Assembly (NCBI RefSeq): GCF_946479755.1
Contig: NZ_CAMLHC010000006.1
Location: 124,001 to 188,000, forward strand
Origin: an uncultured Chitinophaga sp.
GTDB lineage: Bacteria; Bacteroidota; Bacteroidia; Chitinophagales; Chitinophagaceae
Length of the DNA: 64,000 bases
Direction: 5' to 3'
Positions 34,736 to 44,078 of the stretch are shown here, one piece after another. Position 1 is the first letter of the stretch, and every line of letters starts with the position of its first letter. The translations under genes and the position numbers were made by a program. The notes under the pieces were generated by a model. It was not told the origin of the DNA. It made no database searches and worked only from the letters and a program-made list of their open reading frames with translations.

Positions 34736-37522
34736 ATGAGTAGCCGGCTTTTATTACTGATTTTACTCCTGCCTGTTTTCTGTACGGCACAGCAGATCCG
34801 GGGGAGTATTTTATCCAAAGAGGGACCATTGCCTTCTGCGACCATCGTCATCGATGGCGCGGGAACGCAGACCGATCTTTCCGGGGTGTTTAACATCACC
34901 CTCCGGAAGACAGGGAAAGTGACACTTAAAATCAACTATGTAGGGTTTGCCGTTAAAATAATAGAAGTAGATGTTCAACCGGGATTGAACCAGCTGGGTG
35001 CCATCATGATGGAACCCGCTAACGATGTGCTGGGTGAAGTAGTGGTGAAAGGTGCTTCCGCCGGTTCGCAGATACGGGCCATCAGCATCAAAAAGAATGC
35101 GCCGGGCATTATGGAGGTACTGGCCGCCGATGCTATCGGTAAACTGCCGGACCGCAATGCAGCGGAAGCAGTGCAGCGTATCCAGGGTGTTTCCATTGAG
35201 CGGGACCAGGGCGAAGGACGTTATGTGTCTGTCCGCGGTACGCCCATCCAATGGAGCGCCACCCTGCTGAATGGTAACCGCCTGCCTACTGCCAGCCTGG
35301 ACTATACCGACCGCCGTATCCAGATGGATATCTTCCCTTCTGAACTGATAGAATACGTACAGCTGTCCAAAGCCATTACGCCCGATATGGAAGGGGATGC
35401 CATCGGCGGATCGGTCAACTTCATCACCAGGGCAGCGCCGCTGTCGCGGATGCTGCGGATCAACGCCGCCGGCGGTTACGGCGACCAGGCCCGTAAAGGT
35501 TCCTACAACGCTTCCATCGTTTATGGCGACCGCCTCCTGAAAGGCAAACTGGGCTTTGTCGTGTCTGCCGTTATCTGGGACCGCACCTCCGCGCAGGACC
35601 GCTACAACATGAACTACGACTTCGCCAACCCGAACGTAAAACAGTCGTATTCCATCACCGATCTGCAACTGCGCGATTACATCGCCCACCGCAAAACCAC
35701 CGGGCTGAACGCCGGCCTGGAATACAAATTCAACGACCGGCACAAGGTACAGTTCAGAGGTATCTACAGTTCTTTTCTCGACGGACAGAACGTTCGGGAA
35801 ACCTATTTCTATTTCAACAATAAAAACGCCACCATCACGGACCGCGCCTCCAATTACTTCACCGACCTGTATTCCGGCGAATTAAGCGGTCAGTCTGTTT
35901 TCTCCGGAAAGCTCACGCTGGACTGGGCGGCCAGCATGGATAAGTCCAGGTTCCGGTTCAAAGACCCGGGATATTATCCCATGGCCACTTTCCAGCAGGC
36001 AGTTACCTATGAAGGTCTCGCCGCCGATGGTAAAAAATACCTCGCCATGGATGCGCCCGATGGTAAAGGTGATGTGATAGACGCCGTATTGCCGCATATA
36101 TCGGCCAATACCCCCATCACCGCCGATGCCATGAAACTGTCGCAGGTGATCATGCTGCGGGCCACTAACTGGGAGGAGAACAAACGCTTCAGCTTTAATT
36201 TAAAATATACCCCGTCAGAAAAACTCCTGCTGAAATTTGGTGGTAAGTTCATTCATAAAGACAAAGTGGTACAGTCGCCTTATAATATATACATCGCCGG
36301 TATGCAGGGGGCGGCGCCGTCCATGGCCAGCCTCGGCACAGAACCTTTCCCTTACAACGGCAGCTTCCTGTCTGAAATTCATGCTCCCTACAACAACGTG
36401 ATCATCGATCAGATGGCGCTGGGCAACCTGCAGTCGCTGGTTACGCCGGAAGGTATCAGTCAGCATAAATTGTATCCTTTCCAGGTGGATTCCGCTACCA
36501 ACGCCTCCGGAGCTACCAAATACTTCAGTGGTGTGGAAAACGTATATGCGCTTTACGTGATGGGGGAATACAAAGTGTCCGATAAACTGACGCTGACGGG
36601 TGGTATCCGCAACGAGTACAACAAGGTCACTTTCAACGGCAGCAAGGTAAACGGCAAACAGGTGACGACGCTTACACAGGACAATAGCTATAATGCTTTC
36701 CTGCCAATGTTACATGTGAAATACCAGCTAACGGAGAAGGATATACTACGGGCGGCTTATACCCGCAGCTTTGCCCGCGCGGATTTTAATAACCTGAACC
36801 CCGGCACTACGCAGGACGATGCCAATAAACTCATCACCCGGGGCAATGCGGCCCTGAAACCCACGTTCGCCAATAACTTCGACCTGATGGCCGAACACTA
36901 TTTCGGCGGTATCGGCATGGTCAATGTAGGGGCATTCTACAAAAAACTCACGGACCTGGTGTATACGAACCAGTCTTCCGAGAACATCAACGGTATACAA
37001 TATACCGTGAGCGAACCGCAGAACCTGCAAGGCGCCTGGCTGGCAGGTGTCGAAGCCGGCTTTGTGAAAAGGTTCACCGGCTTGCCGGGCTTCTGGAGAG
37101 GTTTCGGGGTGGATATCAACTATACCTATACGGATTCCCGCGTGAAAATCCCCCGGTTTGTGAACAACGAAAAGGTGGAAGACAACAGCGTAATTCCCAA
37201 ACAGGCCAAACATATTTTCAATGCCTCGCTGCTATATGAATACGGAAAGGTAATGACCAGGATAGCGGACAACTACAAAGGCAAATACCTGGACGTGATC
37301 CGTCAGGCTGCAGGTCCGGACCACTACCGCTGGTATGCGGAGAACTTCACGGTCGACTTTTCCGCTTCTTATGCGCTTACACCGAAAATCAGGACATTCC
37401 TCGAACTGAATAATATCACCAACGCGCCGGTGCGCTACTATCACGGCACCTTCGATCGTGTGGAGCAGGCCGAATGGTATTCGCTCCGCGGACAGATAGG
37501 CGTGAGCGTTAAAATTTTCTAA
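34736..37522 (+). CDS. TonB-dependent receptor with carboxypeptidase-like domain
   Basis: A 928-residue outer-membrane receptor of the non-SusC type. A signal peptide (ending CTAQQI) precedes a carboxypeptidase-regulatory-like domain (RGSILSKEGPLPSATIVIDGAGTQTDLSGVF). The plug contains LPDRNAAEAVQRIQGVSIERDQGEGRYVSVRG, and the barrel ends with GQIGVSVKIF. Such receptors import siderophores, small glycans or other ligands. It is 17 bases before a secreted phospholipase C gene, so the pair probably releases and imports a phospholipid-derived compound (inference). Confidence 0.88.
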   Translation: MSSRLLLLILLLPVFCTAQQIRGSILSKEGPLPSATIVIDGAGTQTDLSGVFNITLRKTGKVTLKINYVGFAVKIIEVDVQPGLNQLGAIMMEPANDVLGEVVVKGASAGSQIRAISIKKNAPGIMEVLAADAIGKLPDRNAAEAVQRIQGVSIERDQGEGRYVSVRGTPIQWSATLLNGNRLPTASLDYTDRRIQMDIFPSELIEYVQLSKAITPDMEGDAIGGSVNFITRAAPLSRMLRINAAGGYGDQARKGSYNASIVYGDRLLKGKLGFVVSAVIWDRTSAQDRYNMNYDFANPNVKQSYSITDLQLRDYIAHRKTTGLNAGLEYKFNDRHKVQFRGIYSSFLDGQNVRETYFYFNNKNATITDRASNYFTDLYSGELSGQSVFSGKLTLDWAASMDKSRFRFKDPGYYPMATFQQAVTYEGLAADGKKYLAMDAPDGKGDVIDAVLPHISANTPITADAMKLSQVIMLRATNWEENKRFSFNLKYTPSEKLLLKFGGKFIHKDKVVQSPYNIYIAGMQGAAPSMASLGTEPFPYNGSFLSEIHAPYNNVIIDQMALGNLQSLVTPEGISQHKLYPFQVDSATNASGATKYFSGVENVYALYVMGEYKVSDKLTLTGGIRNEYNKVTFNGSKVNGKQVTTLTQDNSYNAFLPMLHVKYQLTEKDILRAAYTRSFARADFNNLNPGTTQDDANKLITRGNAALKPTFANNFDLMAEHYFGGIGMVNVGAFYKKLTDLVYTNQSSENINGIQYTVSEPQNLQGAWLAGVEAGFVKRFTGLPGFWRGFGVDINYTYTDSRVKIPRFVNNEKVEDNSVIPKQAKHIFNASLLYEYGKVMTRIADNYKGKYLDVIRQAAGPDHYRWYAENFTVDFSASYALTPKIRTFLELNNITNAPVRYYHGTFDRVEQAEWYSLRGQIGVSVKIF

Positions 37523-37539
37523 AGACAAAACGACTAACG

Positions 37540-38727
37540 ATGAAGACAAGTATTACCCGGGCATTGGGGACAATGCTGCTGGCCTGTGCTACTACTGTTT
37601 GCAGTGCACAGTCGCTGGATAAGCTCAGGATAAACCAGGTACAGGTACTGGGCACACATAACAGTTACGCCCGCCCGGTAGACACTGCCGTACTGGCATT
37701 GATCGATCCTATTTTTGAAAAAATGGGAGAGACGTACATGAAAAGCATGCCGGCAGCGCAGCTGGCGGCTTTCCAGGAGTTCCATCCCAACAAGGTGAAG
37801 ATGAGCGAAGGATTACATTATAATCATCCTCCGTTTGATGTGCAGCTGGATGCCGGTATCAGGAGCATAGAGATAGATGTGTATAACGATCCTACCGGTA
37901 ACAGGTTTAACCATCCTGCGGCCTACCAGGTGCTGCACAAAAAAGGCGTGACAGGCCTCGCGCCTTTTGATACCACCGGGTTGGATAAGCCCGGCTTCAA
38001 AGTGTTGCACATGGCGGATATAGATTTCCGTACGCACTATACTACCTTCAAGGGTGCGCTGGCGGCGATGCGTTCCTGGTCCGACGCTCATCCCGGACAC
38101 TTTCCGGTTTATGTGATGATTGAAGCAAAAGACAAAGGCATCCCGTTGTTCCCCGGTTCCGCGGAGGTGCTGCCTTTTGATGAAAAGGCTTTCGATGCGC
38201 TGGACCAGGAGGTGATTGCGCAATTGGGTAAGGATAAACTGATCACCCCTGATGATGTACATGGTCAGTTTCCCACGTTGCGGGAGGCGGTGCTGGCGAA
38301 AAACTGGCCGACGGTGAAAGCCGCCCGCGGGAAATTTATTTTTCTGCTGCTGCCATCTACTGCTGGTATGAACCTCGCTTCCGACTATGTAAAAAACAAG
38401 CCTAACCTGGAAGGTCGGGTGATGTTTATGCAGTCGCAGCCACAAGACAGCTATGCGGCGTTTTTACTGCTGGACAACGCCATCGTGCGTCAGCAGGAGA
38501 TACAGCAGGCAGTGCAACAGGGTTTTTTGGTAAGGACCCGTTCCGATATTGAAACCTATGAGGCGAAAGTGAATGACCATACCCGCGCGGAGGCAGCGTT
38601 TAAAAGCGGCGCCCAGGTTATCTCCACGGATTTCTTCCGGCCGGGGAATGGTTATGGTACGCCGTATTTTGTAACCCTGCCGGGTGGCGGGGAGGCAAGG
38701 GCCAATCCTGTGAACGCCCGTAAGTGA
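37540..38727 (+). CDS. Secreted Ca2+-dependent phosphoinositide-type phospholipase C
   Basis: A 395-residue exported enzyme with a signal peptide (ending VCSAQSL). It matches the PI-PLC-C1 family: LGTHNSYARP with catalytic His (about residue 40), IRSIEIDVYNDP (Glu/Asp for calcium, about 110), KVLHMADIDFRTHY with the second His, MIEAKDKG, and a C-terminal ISTDFF. It would cleave phosphoinositol-type or glycerophospho headgroups. It forms an operon with the TonB-dependent receptor just upstream and ends at a hairpin terminator. Confidence 0.85.
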   Translation: MKTSITRALGTMLLACATTVCSAQSLDKLRINQVQVLGTHNSYARPVDTAVLALIDPIFEKMGETYMKSMPAAQLAAFQEFHPNKVKMSEGLHYNHPPFDVQLDAGIRSIEIDVYNDPTGNRFNHPAAYQVLHKKGVTGLAPFDTTGLDKPGFKVLHMADIDFRTHYTTFKGALAAMRSWSDAHPGHFPVYVMIEAKDKGIPLFPGSAEVLPFDEKAFDALDQEVIAQLGKDKLITPDDVHGQFPTLREAVLAKNWPTVKAARGKFIFLLLPSTAGMNLASDYVKNKPNLEGRVMFMQSQPQDSYAAFLLLDNAIVRQQEIQQAVQQGFLVRTRSDIETYEAKVNDHTRAEAAFKSGAQVISTDFFRPGNGYGTPYFVTLPGGGEARANPVNARK

Positions 38728-38746
38728 TCCCGGTTTGTTTTTTTGT

Positions 38747-38786
38747 TGGCAGCATAACTTCTCCGGAGGTTATGCTGTCTTTTTTG
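38747..38786 (+). terminator. Terminator of the receptor/phospholipase unit
   Basis: Stem CAGCATAAC/GTTATGCTG (38750-38758, 38769-38777) with an inner CTCCGGAG palindrome and a T-run. It overlaps the 3' end of the convergent alkylation-repair gene. Confidence 0.75.
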
Positions 38787-39582
38787 TGATGGTACGCAGT
38801 GCTTTTTTGATGATGTAGGCGGTCGCTTTACTATCGCTTTCCTGCTGCCAGCGTTGGCAGAGCGTTTGTACGAAGTCGGGCCGTGTTTTACCGGCATCGT
38901 TGAGCCAGTTGCCTACACTGTCCTGTACATACCGGGCTTCATCTGCTTTTAGCGGCTCCAGTATTGCCAATGCCTGCGAGGGATCTTTTTTGAGGGCTTC
39001 TATATGCTCGCACCATACGCCCCTGGGCCTGGTAGCTTCTGTGCCGAATCTCCTGATGTAAGGGTTGTCGTGTGAAGTCCAGGCCGACAATAACGTGATG
39101 CTTTCTTTTAGATGCGTGGTGATATCCGGCCGGACGGCCATCCAGCAGATTTCTCTTACCCCGAAATGATCATCGGCCGCGAAGTGCCGGATACGTTGCA
39201 GTTTTTCCGCCAACGATAAGGAGGGGTGGCGGCCAACGGTATACGAGGCCCAGCACCGCACCATATCAGCCGGATGGTGCGTTATCTTCTCCAGTAGTTC
39301 CTGGTCGCGGTGGGTGGTTGCCAGCGATAAAAGCGTGGTACCGATAACTTCGTTGAGGGTATTGACGGTCTGTTTTTTCAGTTGGTCAGCAGCAGACAGT
39401 ACGGGCTTCAGGTACTGCTGCCGGTCCAGCTGTTGCAGCAGGTGGGCCAGTAATGCCCGCTGGTCTATGGCCAGCCATTCGGTGAGATTGACGGAAGAGG
39501 TTTCTCCACTGTTTAGCTGGCGTTGTATTTCCGGCGTGATGTCTTTGGCAGCTCTGGCGCCTTTGCGGGTGGGTTTGTCCAT
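38770..39582 (-). CDS. DNA alkylation repair protein (HEAT-like)
   Basis: A 270-residue soluble protein made of HEAT-like helical repeats, as in AlkC/AlkD-type DNA glycosylases that remove 3-methyl or 7-methyl purines without base flipping. Repeats with family features are seen, for example RCWASYTVGRHPSL, FGVREICWMAVRPDIT, NPYIRRFGTEATRPRGVWC and RYVQDSVGNWLNDA. Basic N-terminus (KPTRKGARAAKDI). It is divergent from an HxlR-type regulator, with 116 bases between starts. Confidence 0.87.
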   Translation of the reverse strand: MDKPTRKGARAAKDITPEIQRQLNSGETSSVNLTEWLAIDQRALLAHLLQQLDRQQYLKPVLSAADQLKKQTVNTLNEVIGTTLLSLATTHRDQELLEKITHHPADMVRCWASYTVGRHPSLSLAEKLQRIRHFAADDHFGVREICWMAVRPDITTHLKESITLLSAWTSHDNPYIRRFGTEATRPRGVWCEHIEALKKDPSQALAILEPLKADEARYVQDSVGNWLNDAGKTRPDFVQTLCQRWQQESDSKATAYIIKKALRTITKKTA

Positions 39583-39698
39583 GTTTATAAAAATGAATAA
39601 TATGCAGGCTGGCCTGTTGTTTTCCCAAAGGTGAGGAAATAAATGCAGCAGGACAATACCGCATATTTTTATCCCATAGGGACAAAAAAATCAATTTT

Positions 39699-40055
39699 AT
39701 GAAGACAAAGGACCGTGTTATTGAAGAAAAGATTTGTCCATTGGAATTTGCTGTTAATGCTATCAGCGGAAAGTGGAAGATCCCTATCGTGTGGCAGATC
39801 AATGAAGGGAAAAAGCGGCCCAGCGAGTTTTTGCGGGGTATCGGCCATGTAGACAGGCGGGTTCTTAACCAGCAGTTGAAAGAGCTGGAAGCTGCCGGCA
39901 TTATATCAAGCGAGCGTTTTAATGAAGTGCCGCCAAGGGTGGAGTACCGACTTACCGCGTTAGGAGAGGAGCTGGTGAAAGTGTTGTGGCAGCTGAATGA
40001 CTGGGGAGACTTGTTATTAAAACAAGCCGGATACGACAAGGTCACGGAAGTATAA
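39699..40055 (+). CDS. HxlR-family winged-helix regulator
   Basis: A 118-residue regulator of the HxlR type: CPLEFAVNAISGKWKIPIVWQI near the start, RRVLNQQLKELEAAGIIS recognition helix, PPRVEYRLTALGEEL wing. The single conserved Cys13 in ICPLEFAVN is often the redox- or aldehyde-sensing residue in this family. It stands divergent from the alkylation-repair gene, which may be one of its targets. Confidence 0.9.
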   Translation: MKTKDRVIEEKICPLEFAVNAISGKWKIPIVWQINEGKKRPSEFLRGIGHVDRRVLNQQLKELEAAGIISSERFNEVPPRVEYRLTALGEELVKVLWQLNDWGDLLLKQAGYDKVTEV

Positions 40056-40247
40056 ACGACGTAAATCGCTATGGGTAAGGGTTACGATGTCCGGATAGGA
40101 ATGGCTATTTTGTGTTATTCCTATTCAAATCGTTGATACTCAGATGAAAAGGTGAGGTTGCCTCACAAAAAGGTTTTTGGTTATGACAACGGGAATGCCT
40201 ATCTTGTATCAGAATACGCATACGACCATACCCAAAAACCATTTCCC

Positions 40248-41144
40248 ATGAATTCCCAGCAGTATATGGAACTGTACTGGCAACAACTGAAGAATCTGGG
40301 CCTGAGCAACGAGATGATTAACCTGTACCGCCAGCAGATGGAACAGTCGGTGAAGACGACTGATCAACTTCTTCCATTTGCAGAAAACAGCAAACAGTTT
40401 AATCAGTTTTTTACCGGCGACGATGCCGATGAAGAAGCGCTTAGCCGGGAACCGGAAACGGTGTTGCTGAATAACACCAGCTTACTAACGCAGGAACAAC
40501 AATGGGCCGTAGCCTGTGGAGCCGATCTGGCTTTCCTCAACGGCCAATACCTCAACGACATTACCACGGGTATTTCCAAACAGGAATGCCGGCAACTGCT
40601 TTCCGAATGGTGGGACATTGACAGTCCGGAAGAACTGAACGAGATGTTCGCATGGCTCCGGGAGAGCGGCCACAGAATTGATTATGACATCATCTTACAG
40701 GCTATCAGCAGTGTATCCATGAAAGAAAGCAAAGCCTTTCTGCGGGAATACATTGCTGCCAATGAGCTGGAAGAGGCCGTGGTGATGGAGCGCCTGCGCA
40801 ATACCCGCGATGCGCTGGAACTGTTCCGCAGCAAACAGCTCATCCACGACAAGCTGCAGCCGGACATGCTGATATGGGATTTTGCCCGCATCATCAACCT
40901 GTCCAGGGCTGGCTTCGACGCGGGATATATCGGGTATGAAGCGGCGCTGGAACAGATCATGGCCTGCGTGCCGGTGATCAGGCGTACTTACAGTTCATGG
41001 AAACACCTGTCGCTCTCCTACCAGTTTGCCCGCTGCGTATGGAACGGGGTGGAGGAAGACAGCTTCCAGGCGTTGCAGAATAATATGAATTACCTGTTGC
41101 AGGCGCCGGACAGCCCCTGGGTAACGCTGCCCTGGAAGGCATAG
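40248..41144 (+). CDS. DUF1266 family protein
   Basis: A 298-residue soluble protein matching DUF1266 (YbeR/YbeU-like), whose function is unknown. Signatures include ACGADLAFLNGQYL, LLSEWWDIDSPEELNEMFAWLRESGH, MLIWDFARIINLSRAGFDAGYIGYEAALEQ and YSSWKHLSLSYQFARCVWNGV. ATG at 40248 is preferred; the frame continues upstream to a GTG at 40152, but those 32 residues (VFGYDNGNAYLVSEYAYDH...) look like part of an unrelated YD-repeat-type protein. Related proteins are sometimes linked to polymorphic toxins, but no such gene is adjacent here. Confidence 0.75.
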   Translation: MNSQQYMELYWQQLKNLGLSNEMINLYRQQMEQSVKTTDQLLPFAENSKQFNQFFTGDDADEEALSREPETVLLNNTSLLTQEQQWAVACGADLAFLNGQYLNDITTGISKQECRQLLSEWWDIDSPEELNEMFAWLRESGHRIDYDIILQAISSVSMKESKAFLREYIAANELEEAVVMERLRNTRDALELFRSKQLIHDKLQPDMLIWDFARIINLSRAGFDAGYIGYEAALEQIMACVPVIRRTYSSWKHLSLSYQFARCVWNGVEEDSFQALQNNMNYLLQAPDSPWVTLPWKA

Positions 41145-41146
41145 GC

Positions 41147-42376
41147 CTATAACATATCAAACAGTTTATTACGGGCCAGCAGGGAGGCGCCAATCACGCC
41201 GGCCCTGCTGCCCAGTTTGGACAGCTTGTACTGCGTATCATTATTAACAAGGCTCAGGGAATATTTATTGATGGCGCTCCGTAAAGGCAGGAAAATAGTT
41301 TCCCCCGTGGCGGACAATGCCCCTCCCAGGATAATCAGCTCCGGATTATACAGGTTGATCAGAATAGCAATGCCTTTCCCCAGTTTCTCGCCGATAGCGG
41401 CAATCAGCTCTATAGCCAGCGTATCATCGTGATTGGCTGCATCCAGGATATCTTCCAGCGTAATATCTTTCACCGGTATTTTCCGGGTGATACCTGAAGT
41501 AGCCCCTTCGGATAAACGTTGTTTGAACTGCCGTACCAGCGCCTGCCCGGACGTTTCGGTTTCGAGGCAGCCTTTCTTTCCGCAGTGGCAGAGGATCTCG
41601 TTTTCAAAAAAGGGAATATGCCCGAATTCACCGGCAAAACCGGATTTGCCGTAATACAACTCCCCGTTGATCATAACGCCCAGGGCTATACCGTAATCTG
41701 CGTTGATGAAAATCACGTTCTTTTCATTCTTCACCACACCATTGCAGAACTCTCCATAGGCCATGGACCGGGAGTCGTTTTCCACATAGGTTTTCACGCC
41801 CAGCTTACTTTCTATGATGCGGGTAAGCGGCTCCTCATTGAAATAAAAGTAGCTGTAACTGTAACCGGTGCGGTAGTTGATACGGCCGGACAGGTTGATG
41901 CAGATGCTGGAAATCTTTTTGGCGGCGCCTTTCAGCTCTTTTATAAAATGGCTGATCAGCCGGCAAAGCTCGTCCAGCGAGGCAGCTGTGTTGCTCAGCT
42001 CGTAAGGAATCTTTTCCTGGAACTTCACCAGCTCCTTCTGGAAGTTGAGCAGGCCAATGTTGATATGATTGTTTTTGACCTCTACGCCCAGGAAAAACAG
42101 GGAGTTGGACTCCAGCCCATACAGGTTAGGCCTGCGGCCTACCGTAGATTCTGTTTTGCCATAGTCCTTTACCAGTCCGGCTTCCATCAGTTCGTTGATC
42201 AGCTCTGCAATCTTAGGGGAACTTACATTCAGCACTTTGCTCAGGTCCGCAATAGTGGTGCTGCCCTGGTTGGCAAACCACGACAGGATGCTTTTCTTCA
42301 GCTGGAGATTTTTGTAAGCAACGCCGGTTATCTCCTCGTTATACAGATCACTGAGAAATGAGTTATTTCTTGCCAT
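41147..42376 (-). CDS. ROK-family transcriptional repressor
   Basis: A 409-residue NagC/Mlc-like repressor. The winged helix (about 20-80) reads LKKSILSWFANQGSTTIADLSKVLNVSSPKIAELINEL. The kinase-like sugar-binding domain carries FLGVEVKNNHINIGL, EFGHIPFF and the zinc motif CHCGKKGCLE with the ROK signature GH...C-x-C-x4-C. ATG at 42376 starts the conserved MARNNSFLSDL; the upstream frame to 42421 lacks similarity. No sugar operon is adjacent, so the regulon is unknown. It converges with the DUF1266 gene, two bases apart. Confidence 0.87.
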   Translation of the reverse strand: MARNNSFLSDLYNEEITGVAYKNLQLKKSILSWFANQGSTTIADLSKVLNVSSPKIAELINELMEAGLVKDYGKTESTVGRRPNLYGLESNSLFFLGVEVKNNHINIGLLNFQKELVKFQEKIPYELSNTAASLDELCRLISHFIKELKGAAKKISSICINLSGRINYRTGYSYSYFYFNEEPLTRIIESKLGVKTYVENDSRSMAYGEFCNGVVKNEKNVIFINADYGIALGVMINGELYYGKSGFAGEFGHIPFFENEILCHCGKKGCLETETSGQALVRQFKQRLSEGATSGITRKIPVKDITLEDILDAANHDDTLAIELIAAIGEKLGKGIAILINLYNPELIILGGALSATGETIFLPLRSAINKYSLSLVNNDTQYKLSKLGSRAGVIGASLLARNKLFDML

Positions 42377-42432
42377 GTATGGGTTGATAAAGGATTTGAT
42401 AGATGATACCAAGATAATCAATTTCCCCCATT

Positions 42433-42450
42433 TGGTCCATCTGGTGACCA
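42433..42450. promoter_or_regulatory. Putative operator upstream of the ROK gene
   Basis: TGGTC-N8-GACCA, an inverted repeat 57 bases upstream of the ROK start. Autoregulation is common in this family; evidence is the repeat and position only. Confidence 0.3.
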
Positions 42451-42454
42451 GACA

Positions 42455-42481
42455 AGAAAAACCCCCGGTATATACCGGGGG
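42455..42481 (-). terminator. Terminator of the bestrophin unit
   Basis: A perfect 20-bp palindrome CCCCCGGTAT/ATACCGGGGG (42462-42481) followed on the minus strand by a T-run. Confidence 0.85.
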
Positions 42482-42543
42482 AAACTATACGCTATAAATT
42501 ACGTCCTTGTCTTAGACGTTAACTGACACATGAGCGGAATGTC

Positions 42544-43461
42544 TTACAGTACATAATACCTTCTGCCTGTCTCCAGTACTTCCTCCTGTGGTTCGTACTG
42601 CTCCTGTAACAACTGCCGCAGGTCTTTTTCAATATTGCGGGCGATGGTGGTTACCGGCGTATCTGTAGGTTTATTTTCGAACGGGTCCTGCAGGTTGATA
42701 CCCATCTTCTCTATCAGCAGGAAAGAAGAAGCGATGGCAATTACCAGCGGTATCTCCATAAAGCCCAGTACATCTACCAGGGAAAATGGTAATAACAGGA
42801 TAAAAAAGATCAGTGTAAAGTGCGTGTACAGGCTATAAGTCGCCGGGAACACGGTGTTCTTGATCCTTTCGCATTTACCCATGGAATCGCAGAGGCGCGA
42901 CAATGTCTCGTCCATACATACCTGCTGGTACTGGTTGATCCAGCCATTGTTCAGCGCTTCTTTCAGGTCTTTACCATGTAAAAGCAACATGGCAGCCGGT
43001 ACATTGTCATATTTCATCAAATGGTTTAACTCCCTTCTGGTGATTAACCTGTCTAACCCTTTTACCGGATCTGTTTTTCTTAATGACTGTCCAAGGCTGT
43101 AACACCAGGCTGCCTGCCGCTTTACAAACCGTTCCTGAAAATGCTGCATCTCTTCTGATGGGTAGGTGGAATCCATCAAACTCAAAACCTGTCGTGTCAG
43201 GGTACGGGAATCGTTTACGATAGCGCCCCAGATGGTCCGGGCTTCCCACCAGCGGTCATACGCCTGGTTGGAACGGAAAGCCAGCAGCAGCGATAATACG
43301 GTGCCCAGTACCATGGGCACGGCTATCGGAATACTGATAAAGGTCAAATCAAACTGAAAATACAGTACGCTGATGGCCATGGTATACACTGCTACCAGCA
43401 GCATCTCGTATTTGATTTTACCGAATACATATTTTAAGGGGATATTCTTCTTTAGTAACAT
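42544..43461 (-). CDS. Bestrophin-family (UPF0187) channel
   Basis: A 305-residue membrane protein of the bestrophin-like family. The signature RSNQAYDRWWEARTIWGAIVNDSR (about residues 63-86) and late FSLVDVLGFMEIPLVIAIASSFLLIEKMGINLQDPFE are clear. Family members form pentameric anion or cation channels in the inner membrane. It lies 19 bases downstream of the UspA-like gene on the same strand, so the two may be co-transcribed. Confidence 0.88.
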   Translation of the reverse strand: MLLKKNIPLKYVFGKIKYEMLLVAVYTMAISVLYFQFDLTFISIPIAVPMVLGTVLSLLLAFRSNQAYDRWWEARTIWGAIVNDSRTLTRQVLSLMDSTYPSEEMQHFQERFVKRQAAWCYSLGQSLRKTDPVKGLDRLITRRELNHLMKYDNVPAAMLLLHGKDLKEALNNGWINQYQQVCMDETLSRLCDSMGKCERIKNTVFPATYSLYTHFTLIFFILLLPFSLVDVLGFMEIPLVIAIASSFLLIEKMGINLQDPFENKPTDTPVTTIARNIEKDLRQLLQEQYEPQEEVLETGRRYYVL

Positions 43462-43480
43462 AGCACCCTGTTTTTAGCGG

Positions 43481-43969
43481 TTATTCTGAAGCCATCAGCA
43501 GCGCGGAAATAGTAGATTTGGCTACTATCTTCCGGGTAGATCCGGTCAGTGTTGTTTTAATCAATGGATATTTGGAAGAAGCGATCAGCCGGGCCGGGTT
43601 GAAACTTCTTTTGGAAGGACAAACGAAATCGTTGTCGGTCGGCTGCAGGATCACGTCTATGTTCTGCGCAAGGCAGAAGTTGCGGAATGCCACCCTGGTA
43701 TTGCCGTGGAAAAATTCCACTTTCAGCTTGTTGACAGAAGAGGCATATTTATTACGGATAATCTCGCAACCGTCTTTGAAGTCAGCGGTGATCAGTTCGA
43801 TATGCCTACTGTTACGCGTATACGTAATAAGGTCAAACAATGAATCGGGCATATGCAGGGCGTGCATAAAAATGATATTCACAGCTTCGTTGGGGTAGTG
43901 GGCTACAACGCTGTGCACATATCCCAGTGAACGTATGGAGAAATCGGTCGGAATGAGTATATTTTTCAT
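43481..43969 (-). CDS. UspA-like stress protein
   Basis: A 162-residue protein that starts MKNILIPTDFSIRSLGYV, the first strand and helix of universal stress proteins, and later has IDVILQPTDNDF. The C-terminal ATP-binding glycine motif G-x2-G-x9-G is not visible, so it may be a variant that does not bind ATP. ATG at 43969 begins the conserved first strand. It probably shares a transcript with the bestrophin gene downstream. Confidence 0.65.
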   Translation of the reverse strand: MKNILIPTDFSIRSLGYVHSVVAHYPNEAVNIIFMHALHMPDSLFDLITYTRNSRHIELITADFKDGCEIIRNKYASSVNKLKVEFFHGNTRVAFRNFCLAQNIDVILQPTDNDFVCPSKRSFNPARLIASSKYPLIKTTLTGSTRKIVAKSTISALLMASE

Positions 43970-44078
43970 AGCTGTTGCTTTTATGAACACAAAACTACCA
44001 GCCGCAGGTTAGTAAGCGGTAAGAAGGGGGTTAAAAGATGGTAAGAATGTGGTAAGAAAACGGTAAGAAAAGCAGCCG

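Noticed and set aside
35782..35797. Further AACGTT-centred sequence resembling the putative LacI operator
   Set aside because: It lies inside the coding region of the TonB-dependent receptor, without the flanking dyad, so a chance occurrence is more likely.
42462..42481. Perfect 20-bp palindrome considered as an operator of the ROK repressor
   Set aside because: It is followed by a T-run on the minus strand just after the bestrophin gene, so a terminator explains it better. The separate TGGTC/GACCA repeat is kept as a weak operator candidate.
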